64,000 bases of DNA from Paracholeplasma manati (lineage in GTDB: Bacteria; Bacillota_I; Bacilli_A; Acholeplasmatales; UBA5453): NCBI RefSeq assembly GCF_025742995.1, contig NZ_JAOVQM010000003.1, positions 124,001 through 188,000 on the forward strand, in the 5' to 3' direction. The position numbers were made by a program, and so were the translations under genes. Of this stretch, positions 34,562-44,008 are shown one piece after another. Each line of letters begins with the position of its first letter. Position 1 is the stretch's first letter. Below the pieces are notes generated by a model that was given only the letters and a program-made list of their open reading frames with translations, was not told the DNA's origin and ran no database searches.

Positions 34562-35074
34562 ATGAACTTAAAAGATTATATTGCATCCATTGAAAATTTT
34601 CCAAAAGAAGGCATTTTGTTTAGAGATATTACACCGCTCATGCTGAATGGCGAAGCGTATAAATATGCTTGTGACCAAATGGTGGCGTTTGCTAAAGAAG
34701 TCGGCGCTACAGTCATCGTTGGTCCTGAAGCAAGGGGATTCATTTTTGGTTGTCCTGTCGCTTATGCATTAAACCTAGGGTTTGCACCAGTGAGAAAACC
34801 AGGCAAATTACCAAGAGAAACTGTCACTGTTAAATACGATTTAGAATATGGATCGAATGAGTTATCATTACATGCAGATGCTGTTAAAAAAGGTGACCGT
34901 GTGCTCATTGTAGACGATTTACTCGCAACCGGTGGAACCGTGGATGCGACAGTACAACTGGTAGAAAAGTTGGGCGGACAAGTCGTTGGCGCTGCTTTCT
35001 TCATTGAACTTGAAGCGCTCAAGGGTAGGGAACGCTTGGCTAAATATCCGATTTTTGCTTCATTGAAATACTAA
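34562..35074 (+). CDS. apt: Adenine phosphoribosyltransferase
   Basis: Cytosolic purine salvage enzyme forming AMP from adenine and PRPP; 170 residues, normal length. Signatures: [14 protein letters not shown] at the N-terminus, [21 protein letters not shown], and the PRPP-binding loop [13 protein letters not shown] (about residues 115-127). CGGAGG sits 6 nt before the ATG. It directly precedes rel, the common order apt-rel-dtd in Bacillota. Confidence 0.96.
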   Translation: MNLKDYIASIENFPKEGILFRDITPLMLNGEAYKYACDQMVAFAKEVGATVIVGPEARGFIFGCPVAYALNLGFAPVRKPGKLPRETVTVKYDLEYGSNELSLHADAVKKGDRVLIVDDLLATGGTVDATVQLVEKLGGQVVGAAFFIELEALKGRERLAKYPIFASLKY

Positions 35075-35083
35075 GGTGATAGA

Positions 35084-37267
35084 TTGGAAACGTTGATGAC
35101 TTTTGAAAAGTTAATCGACAATGTCAAGACATATATCCGACGTGAAAGTGACTTGGCTAGACTTGAGGCGGCATATCAAATGTCGTCTTTTAAGCATGCT
35201 ACTCAAACCAGAAAAAGTGGCGCGCCATACATCACACACCCACTCGCAGTCGCGTACATATTAAGCGAACTCTCGGCAGGTCCAAATACCCTGATTGCGG
35301 CTTTATTACACGACACCCTTGAAGACACACCGACCTCCTATGATGAAATCAAAGCACAATTTGGAGAAGAAGTGGCTCAACTGGTGGATGGAGTTACCAA
35401 AATTGGTAAGATTTCGTTTAACCAAGAAGTATCACAAGCCGATAATCATCAAAAAATGTTGCTCGCGATGGGAAAAGATATTCGTGTGGTCTTGATTAAA
35501 ATTGCCGATCGATTGCACAACATGCGTACGATTCATTACCAATCTTCAGAAAAACAATTGAAAATTGCCAATGAAACGTTAGATATTTATGCGCCACTTG
35601 CCCATCGACTTGGTCTATTTAAAATTAAAGCTGAACTTGAAGATATCTCGTTACGCATTGTCAATGGGCCTTTTTATCATCGCATTAAACACTTGATTGA
35701 AAACCAAGAACAAATCAAAAATGTGTCGATTGAACACATGATGAGCAAGATTAAAGAACATTTGAGTGAGCATCATGTAGAACACTATCAGATTTCTGGT
35801 CGTACAAAAAATATCTATTCCATCTATAAAAAGATGACCAAGCAAAATAAAGATTTTGAAGACATCTACGATATTTTAGCGATTCGTGTCATCGTCGATC
35901 GAATTGAGGATTGTTATCAAGTCTTAGGTGTGATTCACGCGCACTTTATACCAATTCCAAAGCGATTTAAAGATTATATTGCCGTACCTAAACCAAACAT
36001 GTATCAGTCTCTGCATACAACGATTTTATCCGATGATGGCTCGATTTTTGAAGTTCAAATTCGTACTTATGAAATGGATAAAGTTGCAGAATACGGGATT
36101 GCAGCCCATTGGGCGTATAAAGAAAGTAAAGAGTATTCCAAAGAAAAAGAACAATTTGAAATTGCACAAAAACTCAAATGGTATGCAGATTTACTCAAGA
36201 TGAGTGAAGATGCTGACGATAAAAATGAGGGTGCAAACGAATTCGTTCAAACCGTTAAAAACGACATTTTAGAGGCCAATGTTTATGTATTCACCCCTAA
36301 AGGTCAAGTCGTTGAATTAACCAAAGGCTGTACTCCGATTGATTTTGCCTACCGTATCCACTCCGATGTCGGTAACAAAATGGTTGGTGCATCCGTCAAC
36401 AATCGTATTGTCCCACTCGATTATGAACTTCAAACGGGTGACATCGTTGCGATTAGAACCTCTAAAAACGTCACTGGTCCATCTGAAGACTGGCTTAAAA
36501 TGGCCAAATCTTCTCATGCTAGACATAAGATTAAAGGCTTTTTGAACAAACAAAACAAGGACAATCTACTTGAAATGGGTAAGGACATGATTGAACGTGA
36601 ACTAACACCATTGAAACTAGAAATGTCGCAAATAACCGATGAATTTGTTGTGAAACATTTCTCGAAGAATATGACTGAAACGGTCGAAGACCTCTTTGTT
36701 GAAGTCGGTAAAGGCATCATCAGTCCTAAAACCGTGGCGGCTAAACTTTCTGGCAAAGAACTCGACAAAGAAACGATGTTACAACGCCAACTTGAAAAAG
36801 CCAAACGCATATTAACGACGAACCACGAATCTGGATTGATCGTGGAAGGTCTATCCACACCACAAATCAAGATTGCCAACTGTTGTTTACCAGTCCCTGG
36901 TGATTCCATTGTAGGTTATGTCACCAAAGGCAGTGGGATTGCTGTCCATCATGAAAACTGTCCAAACGTTAAAAACTTAACGGAGATGCGTTTTGTCGAT
37001 GTCTATTGGGCAACCAATATCACGAGAAAGTACCCAACCAGAATTCAAATCATTGGTCAGAATCGTGACAATATCCTTTCAGAAATCATCGCGACCATCA
37101 ATGCGACCTCATTAACCATTGCAGAAGTCAATGCCATAAGCAATGCGCGTTTAGAAAGCATTACAACCCTAAAGATATTGACAAGCAGTAAATCGGAAAT
37201 TGAGAATGTCATGGTGAACTTAATGAAGATCAACAATATTTATCACATCGAAAGAAGATTTAAATAA
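35084..37267 (+). CDS. rel: Bifunctional (p)ppGpp synthetase/hydrolase Rel
   Basis: Stringent-response enzyme of 727 residues. Domains: HD hydrolase (about 30-190, LLHDTLEDT and KIADRLHNMRT), synthetase (about 240-370, SIYKKM, YDILAIRVIV, YIAVPKPNMYQSLHTT), TGS (about 400-460, VYVFTPKGQVVEL and DFAYRIHSDVGNKMVGA), a conserved-Cys/helical region (NCCLPVPGD, HHENCPN) and a C-terminal ACT domain. The start is taken as TTG at 35084, five bases after AAGGTG; an ATG at 35096 is the alternative. Its final A is shared with the first base of dtd. Confidence 0.95.
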   Translation: METLMTFEKLIDNVKTYIRRESDLARLEAAYQMSSFKHATQTRKSGAPYITHPLAVAYILSELSAGPNTLIAALLHDTLEDTPTSYDEIKAQFGEEVAQLVDGVTKIGKISFNQEVSQADNHQKMLLAMGKDIRVVLIKIADRLHNMRTIHYQSSEKQLKIANETLDIYAPLAHRLGLFKIKAELEDISLRIVNGPFYHRIKHLIENQEQIKNVSIEHMMSKIKEHLSEHHVEHYQISGRTKNIYSIYKKMTKQNKDFEDIYDILAIRVIVDRIEDCYQVLGVIHAHFIPIPKRFKDYIAVPKPNMYQSLHTTILSDDGSIFEVQIRTYEMDKVAEYGIAAHWAYKESKEYSKEKEQFEIAQKLKWYADLLKMSEDADDKNEGANEFVQTVKNDILEANVYVFTPKGQVVELTKGCTPIDFAYRIHSDVGNKMVGASVNNRIVPLDYELQTGDIVAIRTSKNVTGPSEDWLKMAKSSHARHKIKGFLNKQNKDNLLEMGKDMIERELTPLKLEMSQITDEFVVKHFSKNMTETVEDLFVEVGKGIISPKTVAAKLSGKELDKETMLQRQLEKAKRILTTNHESGLIVEGLSTPQIKIANCCLPVPGDSIVGYVTKGSGIAVHHENCPNVKNLTEMRFVDVYWATNITRKYPTRIQIIGQNRDNILSEIIATINATSLTIAEVNAISNARLESITTLKILTSSKSEIENVMVNLMKINNIYHIERRFK

Positions 37268-37707
37268 TGAGAGCGGTCATTCAACGGGTCACCAGTGCTG
37301 AAGTCACAGTCGGTGACTACCATCAGTCGATCGGGTTAGGCTATCTCATTCTATTGGGCATTCATGTCGATGATGAGCCTTCAGACTATGATTATATGCT
37401 AAAGAAAATTTTATCGCTTCGCATATTTGAGGATGCAGAAGGTAAGATGAACCTCAGTTTATCACAGGTCAATGGCAGTATTTTATTGATTTCTCAATTC
37501 ACGCTTTTAGGCTCTGTTAAGGGTAATAATCGCCCTTCATTTACACAGAGTGCTAAACCCGATAAAGCATTGGATTATTATTTGAGACTATTCGATGATT
37601 TGTCCAAAACGGTACCCATCGTGAAAAAGGGTCTATTTGGAGAAGATATGAAAGTATCCCTCACCAATCAAGGCCCCGTGACCATCATCATCGATACGAA
37701 GGAGTGA
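37267..37707 (+). CDS. dtd: D-aminoacyl-tRNA deacylase
   Basis: Trans-editing enzyme that removes D-amino acids from tRNA; 146 residues. MRAVIQRVTSAEVTV at the N-terminus, ILLISQFTLLGSVKGNNRPSF in the centre (Ser-Gln-Phe-Thr motif) and the C-terminal NQGPVTIIIDT are diagnostic. It begins at the last base of the rel stop and is co-transcribed with apt-rel. Confidence 0.95.
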   Translation: MRAVIQRVTSAEVTVGDYHQSIGLGYLILLGIHVDDEPSDYDYMLKKILSLRIFEDAEGKMNLSLSQVNGSILLISQFTLLGSVKGNNRPSFTQSAKPDKALDYYLRLFDDLSKTVPIVKKGLFGEDMKVSLTNQGPVTIIIDTKE

Positions 37708-37711
37708 TTCC

Positions 37712-38794
37712 ATGAAAAGCAAATTGAATTGGCGCTATGTGAATATCCTCATGTTACTGTTGATTATTTACATGCTTTATGTGCTATCACCATTGTGGGG
37801 TAGTTTATTCGAAAAGGCGATTTTAGCACTATTGCCCATCATCATTGCGTTCGCCATCGCATTCGTCTTTAATCCGATTGTGACGACGCTAGAAAAACGG
37901 TTTAAAATCCCGAGGGTCGTTGCTATATTGTTTTTATATGCATCCATCATCGGTATGGTCTTATTGATTGTATTCGTATTTGTGAAACCTTACATTGAAG
38001 ATTTAAGCAACATCACCGTTGGTTTAGGGAATCTATTGATCCAAATAGGCGATTTGCTCAATATTGATACCAGTTCAGTCCAAGTATCATTATCTGCGAT
38101 GGTCACCGATATTTATAACAGTATTTTCTCGTTCTTCACTGCGACAGGTGAAGGCGCAGACTTGGTTATTGGTACGATATTTGGTGGTGCAGTCATTGTC
38201 ATTGTTGGGATCATATTCCTCATTAACTTCGAACACATTAAAAATCGTTCAAAAGAATATTTGCTTTCAAGAGAATCACAAAAAATGTATTTATATGTTT
38301 CCCAGCTTTATCATGATTTAACGAATTATTTGGTTGCGGAAATCATCATCGCTGGCATTCAATTCATTGAATATGCGGGTTTGTTCCTCTTGATCAGCAT
38401 CTTTATCCCTGAATACTTGAATCTCGCATTGTTGTTAGGCGTATCGGTCGCAGTATTTTCATTAATTCCGTATTTTGGTGGATATCTATCCTCATTCTTC
38501 ATGATTTTGATTGCGTTATCGCTACCAAAACCATTGATTGCAGCCGTACCAATTGGGTTATTCATCCTCATTTTCCCAAATTTAGATGCTTACCTCATTA
38601 ATCCACATATCTATAAGAAACAATTGAAATTAAACCCACTATTATCGGTTTCAGCCATCCTGCTCATGCAAGCATTCTTTGGATTGGTTGGTGTGGTTAT
38701 TTCAATCCCTGTCATCTTATTTATTACCATCACGTATAACTTTTATAAAGAACCGATTCACGCCAGACTTAAACGTTTTAAAGAATCGTTATAA
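37712..38794 (+). CDS. AI-2E family (PerM/YtvI-like) membrane transporter
   Basis: A 360-residue polytopic protein with about eight membrane helices: two near the N-terminus, a soluble region of about residues 95-150, then the cluster from 152 to 340. The pattern matches the AI-2 exporter-like family (for example YtvI/TqsA): IAFAFVFNPIVTTLEKRFKIPR near residues 50-70, FSLIPYFGGYLSSF and PHIYKKQLKLNPLLSVSAILL later. Substrate is unknown; the family includes putative Na+/H+ antiporters and quorum-signal exporters. It lies 4 nt after dtd with GGAGTGA upstream. Confidence 0.85.
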   Translation: MKSKLNWRYVNILMLLLIIYMLYVLSPLWGSLFEKAILALLPIIIAFAIAFVFNPIVTTLEKRFKIPRVVAILFLYASIIGMVLLIVFVFVKPYIEDLSNITVGLGNLLIQIGDLLNIDTSSVQVSLSAMVTDIYNSIFSFFTATGEGADLVIGTIFGGAVIVIVGIIFLINFEHIKNRSKEYLLSRESQKMYLYVSQLYHDLTNYLVAEIIIAGIQFIEYAGLFLLISIFIPEYLNLALLLGVSVAVFSLIPYFGGYLSSFFMILIALSLPKPLIAAVPIGLFILIFPNLDAYLINPHIYKKQLKLNPLLSVSAILLMQAFFGLVGVVISIPVILFITITYNFYKEPIHARLKRFKESL

Positions 38795-38796
38795 GA

Positions 38797-38825
38797 TTGA
38801 CTTTAAAAGCAGAATATTGTATCAT
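38797..38825 (+). promoter_or_regulatory. Promoter of the T-box/hisS/aspS operon
   Basis: TTGACT (38797-38802) and TATCAT (38820-38825) with a 17-bp spacer, upstream of the T-box leader. Confidence 0.62.
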
Positions 38826-38831
38826 TTAACT

Positions 38832-39030
38832 GTAATTTAATCGTCTGTTGATTGAAAAGAATGACAAGGCAAGGTCTAAGAGCGAGGATGAACGGTGGAA
38901 GCATCCAGAATAACCTGTCAGGGACACTTCAGGAAGACATAACTAGTTGAGGGCTATGGGATAACCATAGAACTAAGGTGGTACCGCGCATGTTTAGCGT
39001 CCTTAGAAATAAGGGCGCTTTTTATTTTTT
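38832..39030 (+). ncRNA. T-box leader (tRNA-sensing) of the hisS-aspS operon
   Basis: The core T-box AAGGTGGTACCGCG is at 38975-38988. Upstream are stem III (CTATGG 38954-38959 with CCATAG 38965-38970) and the stem I distal region GCGAGG...GGTGGAAGC (38882-38902). A terminator stem GCGTCCTTA (38997-39005) / TAAGGGCGC (39010-39018) with a T tract follows. A candidate specifier is GACAC at 38923-38927, which contains an Asp codon GAC and an overlapping His codon CAC; another GAC lies at 38936. Uncharged tRNA would relieve termination. I could not fold stem I with confidence. Confidence 0.93.
38997..39027 (+). terminator. T-box attenuator terminator
   Basis: Nine-pair stem with GAAA loop (38997-39018) followed by TTTTTATTTTTTTT; the competing antiterminator would use the T-box sequence at 38975-38988. 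Confidence 0.88.
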
Positions 39031-39044
39031 TTGTGGGTGAATCG

Positions 39045-39605
39045 ATGATAACGAACCGAAAAATGCCGACAATTGAATTGGATAGAGTCATCCTTAGAAC
39101 CTTGTTGAAGAAAGATGCCAACGATTTCTTTGAGGTTGGAAAAGACCCGATCACAACGGAGTTTTTAACCTGGGGGCCATTCAAAACCATCAAAGAAGCG
39201 AAAACCATGATTAAATTCACTTATTTTAGACGCATGGCCCGTCAAGAACCGATTGGGTATGCCATTTTAGACAAAGAGACCCATCAAATGATTGGTACGA
39301 TTGAATTTCACACATTCAATCGAAAGAATAACACGTGTGAAATTGGGTATGTGTTAAAACGTGCCTATTGGAACCAAGGCATCATGACAGCCTGTGTTGA
39401 TGCGATGACCAAAGTTGCTTTCGAGCACTTAGATATCGATTGTGTCATCATCAAACACATCAAAGAGAATATGGCCAGCCAACGCGTCATATTAAAAGCA
39501 GGTTATCAATTCATTGAAATCAATAAACAAAGCTTTTTTCATCCGAAAACGCACCGTTTTCACGATGTTTATGTATACGAAAAATGGAGGAAACAATCAT
39601 TATGA
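39045..39605 (+). CDS. GNAT-family N-acetyltransferase (RimJ/RimL-like)
   Basis: A 186-residue acetyl-CoA-dependent transferase: TIELDRVILRTLLKKDANDFFEVG at the start, ITTEFLTWGPFKTIKEA, then NTCEIGYVLKRAYWNQGIMT, where the acetyl-CoA loop lies, and NMASQRVILKAGYQF near the C-terminus. This is the RimJ/RimL pattern, acting on ribosomal proteins, peptides or small amines; target unknown. The first possible start is GTG at 39033, but ATG at 39045 has the only visible GGTGA site. It lies between the T-box and hisS, overlapping the hisS start by 4 nt, so its expression should respond to the same tRNA. Confidence 0.85.
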   Translation: MITNRKMPTIELDRVILRTLLKKDANDFFEVGKDPITTEFLTWGPFKTIKEAKTMIKFTYFRRMARQEPIGYAILDKETHQMIGTIEFHTFNRKNNTCEIGYVLKRAYWNQGIMTACVDAMTKVAFEHLDIDCVIIKHIKENMASQRVILKAGYQFIEINKQSFFHPKTHRFHDVYVYEKWRKQSL

Positions 39606-40867
39606 TTAGCAAAGCAAAAGGGACCTATGATGTCCTACCAACCGAATCCTATAAATGGCACACATTAGAAGAAAAAGCACGCCAAATCTGTGTTTTATTC
39701 GGTTACAAAGAAGTGAGAACACCGATTTTTGAATACCGTGAAGTATTTCATCGACAAAATGAACAATCCGACATGGTCACCAAAGAAACCTATAACTTCA
39801 TGGACAAAGGTGACCGCGGATTGACCCTGAGACCTGAAGGTACAGCCGGTGTCATTCGCAGTTTTGTAGAAAACAAGTTATATGTTGAAAACCCACTCAA
39901 TAAGCTCTATTATATCGGTCCTAACTTCCGCTATGAACGTCCTCAAAAAGGTCGTTTTAGACAATTCTCACAATTTGGGGTGGAAGCGATTGGTTCTAAT
40001 GACCCTGCACTAGATGCAGAAGTCATCGGATTAGCCTACGCATTCATCCAAAAATTGGGGTTAAAAGGGGTCAGAGTTCGTATCAATACGTTGGGTGATA
40101 ACGAATCTCGTGCTGACTTCAAAGACGCTTTAAAGAAGCACTTTGAACCTCATGTCGATACCCTATGTGATGACTGTAAATTACGCATTGAGAAGAATCC
40201 ATTGCGTATATTGGACTGCAAAGTCGATCAACAACACCCAGCGGTACTCAAAGCACCAACCACACAAGACTACTTAAACGACAGTTCAAAAGACTATTTC
40301 CAACAAGTATTGGCTTATTTAGACGCTGCTAATATCGATTATGAAATCGCTCCAAAATTGGTAAGAGGTTTGGACTACTATACCCATACCGTATTTGAAA
40401 TCGAAGCCGATATCGAAGGTTTTGGTGCTCAAAATGTCCTTGGTGGTGGTGGACGTTATCAATCATTGGTTAAAGAACTCGGTGGACCAGATCTACCTGG
40501 TATCGGATTCGCTTTTGGCATGGAACGCTTAATCATCGCGATGGAATCAGAAAACATCGCATTTAATGAGGATAAAGTGAATGATATCTTCTTGATTGCA
40601 ACAGACACAACAGCGCGTATTCAAGCCATCAAACTCTTATTTGAAGCAAGACAACAAGGGTTGGTTGCCGATATGGATTTCGTATCGACCTCATTCAAAG
40701 CCCAACTCAAATCCGGTTTAAAATCCAATGCGAAGTATTTGGGTATCATCGGTGAATCTGAGTTACAAAATAAAACCGTATCACTAAAAAATACCACAAC
40801 ACAACAACAGGAAGAAATACCAGTCAAGATTGCGATCCGTTCCGTCAAAAGCTGGTTAGGTAAATAA
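39602..40867 (+). CDS. hisS: Histidyl-tRNA synthetase
   Basis: Class II synthetase of 421 residues. Visible motifs: AKGTYDVLP at the start, LRPEGTAGVIRS and FRYERPQKGRFRQFSQFG (motif 2), LVRGLDYYTHTVFE (histidine A motif), GGGGRYQSL, and GIGFAFGMERLI (motif 3), then the C-terminal anticodon-binding domain. GGAGG 10 nt upstream of ATG 39602 marks the start; an open frame extends 18 nt further up without support. Overlaps the GNAT gene and precedes aspS by 1 nt. Confidence 0.96.
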   Translation: MISKAKGTYDVLPTESYKWHTLEEKARQICVLFGYKEVRTPIFEYREVFHRQNEQSDMVTKETYNFMDKGDRGLTLRPEGTAGVIRSFVENKLYVENPLNKLYYIGPNFRYERPQKGRFRQFSQFGVEAIGSNDPALDAEVIGLAYAFIQKLGLKGVRVRINTLGDNESRADFKDALKKHFEPHVDTLCDDCKLRIEKNPLRILDCKVDQQHPAVLKAPTTQDYLNDSSKDYFQQVLAYLDAANIDYEIAPKLVRGLDYYTHTVFEIEADIEGFGAQNVLGGGGRYQSLVKELGGPDLPGIGFAFGMERLIIAMESENIAFNEDKVNDIFLIATDTTARIQAIKLLFEARQQGLVADMDFVSTSFKAQLKSGLKSNAKYLGIIGESELQNKTVSLKNTTTQQQEEIPVKIAIRSVKSWLGK

Positions 40868-40868
40868 T

Positions 40869-42593
40869 ATGGCTTATACACATCATAACAATGAATTAAA
40901 TTTAGCCCACCTCGGACAAACCGTACGTCTTAAAGGTTGGGTCGCAAGAAAACGCAACTTAGGCGGTTTGATTTTTATTGACCTTCGTGACCGTTTCGGT
41001 ATCACACAGCTCTTGGTTCAACCAGGTCACCCATCGTATGAACTCGCAAGTACACTGAAGAGTGAATATGTGATCGCAATCACCGGTGTTGTCATTGAAC
41101 GTGAATCGAAAAACCCGAATATGGCAACAGGTGACATCGAAGTCAACATCGAAGAACTAGTGGTTTTAAACACCGCTGAAACACCACCTATTGGTATTTC
41201 AAATGAAGATACCGCTTTAGAAGATACCCGTCTAAAATACCGTTATTTGGACTTAAGACGTCCTGTCATGCAAAACTTCATGATTAAACGCGCTCAGATC
41301 ACCCAAGCGGTACGAGAAGCCCTTTTATTAGAAGGATTCAATGAGTTTGAAACCCCAATTTTAGGTAAATCAACCCCAGAAGGTGCGAGAGACTTCTTGG
41401 TGCCATCCCGTTTGTACGCAGGCGAATTTTACGCATTACCACAATCCCCACAAATCTATAAGCAATTATATATGGTCGCTGGATTCGAAAAATATTTCCA
41501 AATCGCTCGTTGTTTCAGGGATGAAGATTTACGTGCAGACCGTCAATTGGAATTCACCCAAGTGGACATTGAAACCTCATTCTTAACTGAATTAGAAATC
41601 CAATCGATGATTGAACGCGTATTGGCTCATACGTTTAAGAAAGTACTCAATGTAGAGATTAAACTACCGATTGAACGCATGCCTTTTGACCGCGCGATGT
41701 CTCTATATGGTTCAGATAAACCGGATTTACGCTTTGGGTTATTATTGAAAGACTTAAATCCACTATTCGATCATTATGCCATCCCATTTTTAGCAAACAA
41801 GTCCATTCGTGGCTTTGTGGTGCCAAATGGTGCGCATTTATCGCGTAAAGAACTCGATGCTTTTACAACAACCGTGAAGAAGAACCACGGGGATGCTTTA
41901 GCATTCTTAAAAGTATCAAACCATGAATTATCTGGTTCCCTGTTAAAAAATATTACGGACCCTAAGCAATTCATCGAATCGGCTGGTTTGGTTGAAAATG
42001 ACTTATTATTGGTCATTGCCGGTAAGGACTTCGAATCGGCATCCAAAGCCGCTGGTGCGCTTAGAAAAGAACTTGGTGACTACTTGAAGTTAGCGAGTGA
42101 TGATGATTATCGTTTCGTATGGATCGTTGATTGGCCTTTATTTGATGTCAATGAAGATGGTTCGCTCACTGCAGCCCATCACCCATTCACTTCCCCTAAA
42201 GAAGCCGATAAACCATTACTATTTTCCAACCCACAAGCTTGTCGTGCACAAGCCTATGACATTGTTTTAAACGGTTATGAATTGGGTGGTGGGTCGGTTC
42301 GTATCCATGAATCACATATCCAACAACAAATGTTTGAAGCCATCGGCCTATCTAAAGAAATCATTGAAGAACGTTTTGGATTCTTGGTCGGAGCCCTCAA
42401 GTATGGTACCCCACCTCATGGCGGACTCGCATTGGGTCTGGACCGTTTGGTAATGTTGATGACCAACACCAAAAACATCAAAGACGTCATCGCATTCCCT
42501 AAGACACAAAGTGCGAGAGACTTGATGATGCAAGCCCCATCGAGTGTCGCAGATGCACAACTAGAAGAACTCAATTTAATCATCAAAAAATAA
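40869..42593 (+). CDS. aspS: Aspartyl-tRNA synthetase
   Basis: Class II synthetase of 574 residues, bacterial type. An N-terminal OB-fold anticodon domain (GWVARKRNLGGLIFIDLRDR) is followed by the catalytic core with PQSPQIYKQLYMVAG, RCFRDEDLRADRQLEFTQVD (motif 2), an inserted GAD domain (about 290-410) and GLALGLDRLVMLM (motif 3). Length agrees with bacterial AspRS. Co-transcribed with hisS under the T-box and followed by a terminator. Confidence 0.97.
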   Translation: MAYTHHNNELNLAHLGQTVRLKGWVARKRNLGGLIFIDLRDRFGITQLLVQPGHPSYELASTLKSEYVIAITGVVIERESKNPNMATGDIEVNIEELVVLNTAETPPIGISNEDTALEDTRLKYRYLDLRRPVMQNFMIKRAQITQAVREALLLEGFNEFETPILGKSTPEGARDFLVPSRLYAGEFYALPQSPQIYKQLYMVAGFEKYFQIARCFRDEDLRADRQLEFTQVDIETSFLTELEIQSMIERVLAHTFKKVLNVEIKLPIERMPFDRAMSLYGSDKPDLRFGLLLKDLNPLFDHYAIPFLANKSIRGFVVPNGAHLSRKELDAFTTTVKKNHGDALAFLKVSNHELSGSLLKNITDPKQFIESAGLVENDLLLVIAGKDFESASKAAGALRKELGDYLKLASDDDYRFVWIVDWPLFDVNEDGSLTAAHHPFTSPKEADKPLLFSNPQACRAQAYDIVLNGYELGGGSVRIHESHIQQQMFEAIGLSKEIIEERFGFLVGALKYGTPPHGGLALGLDRLVMLMTNTKNIKDVIAFPKTQSARDLMMQAPSSVADAQLEELNLIIKK

Positions 42594-42620
42594 AGACGAG
42601 CAATCGTCTTTATCTTTTTC
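42590..42620 (+). terminator. Terminator after aspS
   Basis: ATAAAGACGA (42590-42599) pairs with TCGTCTTTAT (42604-42613) across a GCAA loop, followed by CTTTTTC. Confidence 0.8.
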
Positions 42621-42633
42621 AAAATGGCTTCAT

Positions 42634-44004
42634 TTAGCCGTTATTTTGTTGTGTTTGTTGTCTTACCATATGTTCATAGCGGAATTCAAGTCTGGCTTGA
42701 ACATTGATTTGTGCCATTTGAAGTCTGAATTGGTTGAGGACTTGATTGTATTGTAAAAGGGTTGCTTGAAGTTGGAGATTCAATTCACCTAAGAATAAAT
42801 CTTCAAACGCTGCTAAATCGACTTGATGTTCTAAGAATAATTGGCGATAGGTTTCGCGAATGGCTCGATAATCATCCATGAAGTTTTCTAAAAGCAGGAT
42901 TTCAAGTTCACCATTTTGATAGAAGAACAAGTACTCGTGTGGTATATTTTCTGCATCCACATACGCTTTAACCATTTGATCTAGTTCAGCTTTGGTAGAC
43001 ATGAAGTTCATGAAGATGGTTTGAGCTTGGGTTCTAAGGTTCGCGCGTTCTTGGCGATTACCATTGAATTCTTCGTACAATGCTTTTAGTTCTACTTTAT
43101 AACCAATCAATAATTCATTTTTGGCTTGGATAGCTGCATCCGCATCAATTTTCGCTTGAATAGAAGTTTCATAGGCGTCAGCACTAGGAATTTCAATCGC
43201 TTCGATGGCATCGACATATGCTCCATATAGCGCGACTAAAGCTTGAGCATCCAAATCTGAATCCACCAATAATGCATCAAATCCAGATGGGTTTGTGATC
43301 AACATTAGATTGGCTTGGGTTTCAATATAGGATACACGTAAGAAGTGGAAAGCGGCTTTCGCATTCGCTCTAAGTTGTAGATATGCAAGTCTAACGTGGT
43401 CGGTTGCGAAATCGTTCAATGCTTCACGATTTTCATTGATGATGTTTAATAATTCACGAACACTCATATTGACAGCTACTTCATAAGTTAAATCGACATC
43501 TAAAGCCATCGCCGCTTTGATGATGCGATATTTACCGACTGAGATACCAAGTGCTTCCGCTTGATCGATGTCTTCTTGGGTGATGCCTGCATTACCATCC
43601 ACCACATTGACAGTCATATTTTTGGACTCCAAGTGGGCTTGAATGCGGCTACGAATATTGGCTTGGATGCGGCTCATACGATTAGCATTATCGGTTTCAG
43701 TCGTGACGACAACCGCGTTTTCCATACCCGCTTTTAAATAGCCATATTGTCTGGCCAATTCCGTGATATCGACGACGACATCAGCCGCCACTTTACCTGT
43801 AAAATCGGTATCTAATAATAACGTTTGTGCATCGTCATTGAGCGGTGTTACGCGTTCAACACGACCTCTGGCATTGGTTGTGATTTCAACGCTTGGGTTG
43901 ATATCGACCGTAATTCTCGCATTCGCTGCGTTCACCGATTCGGTGCAGGCAGCGAGGATCGTAATCATTAATAAGGCTACAGTAATGACAAATAGTTTTC
44001 TCAT
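42634..44004 (-). CDS. Lipoprotein with an RsgI-type extracytoplasmic domain
   Basis: A 456-residue lipoprotein: lipobox LAAC (Cys20) then directly ARITVDINPSVEITTNARGRV, the hallmark of the outer domain of RsgI-like anti-sigma factors. The Asn36-Pro37 bond corresponds to the site where RsgI proteins are known to self-cleave. A DITELARQYGYL helix and a stretch like RSRIQAHLESKNMTV follow. The C-terminal 250 residues are helical and Gln/Glu/Ala-rich, probably coiled coil. It has no membrane helix or cytosolic domain, so it cannot bind a sigma factor; it may compete with or modulate the adjacent RsgI-like protein. It starts 4 nt after that gene and is its partial paralog. Confidence 0.7.
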   Translation of the reverse strand: MRKLFVITVALLMITILAACTESVNAANARITVDINPSVEITTNARGRVERVTPLNDDAQTLLLDTDFTGKVAADVVVDITELARQYGYLKAGMENAVVVTTETDNANRMSRIQANIRSRIQAHLESKNMTVNVVDGNAGITQEDIDQAEALGISVGKYRIIKAAMALDVDLTYEVAVNMSVRELLNIINENREALNDFATDHVRLAYLQLRANAKAAFHFLRVSYIETQANLMLITNPSGFDALLVDSDLDAQALVALYGAYVDAIEAIEIPSADAYETSIQAKIDADAAIQAKNELLIGYKVELKALYEEFNGNRQERANLRTQAQTIFMNFMSTKAELDQMVKAYVDAENIPHEYLFFYQNGELEILLLENFMDDYRAIRETYRQLFLEHQVDLAAFEDLFLGELNLQLQATLLQYNQVLNQFRLQMAQINVQARLEFRYEHMVRQQTQQNNG

Positions 44005-44008
44005 GATG

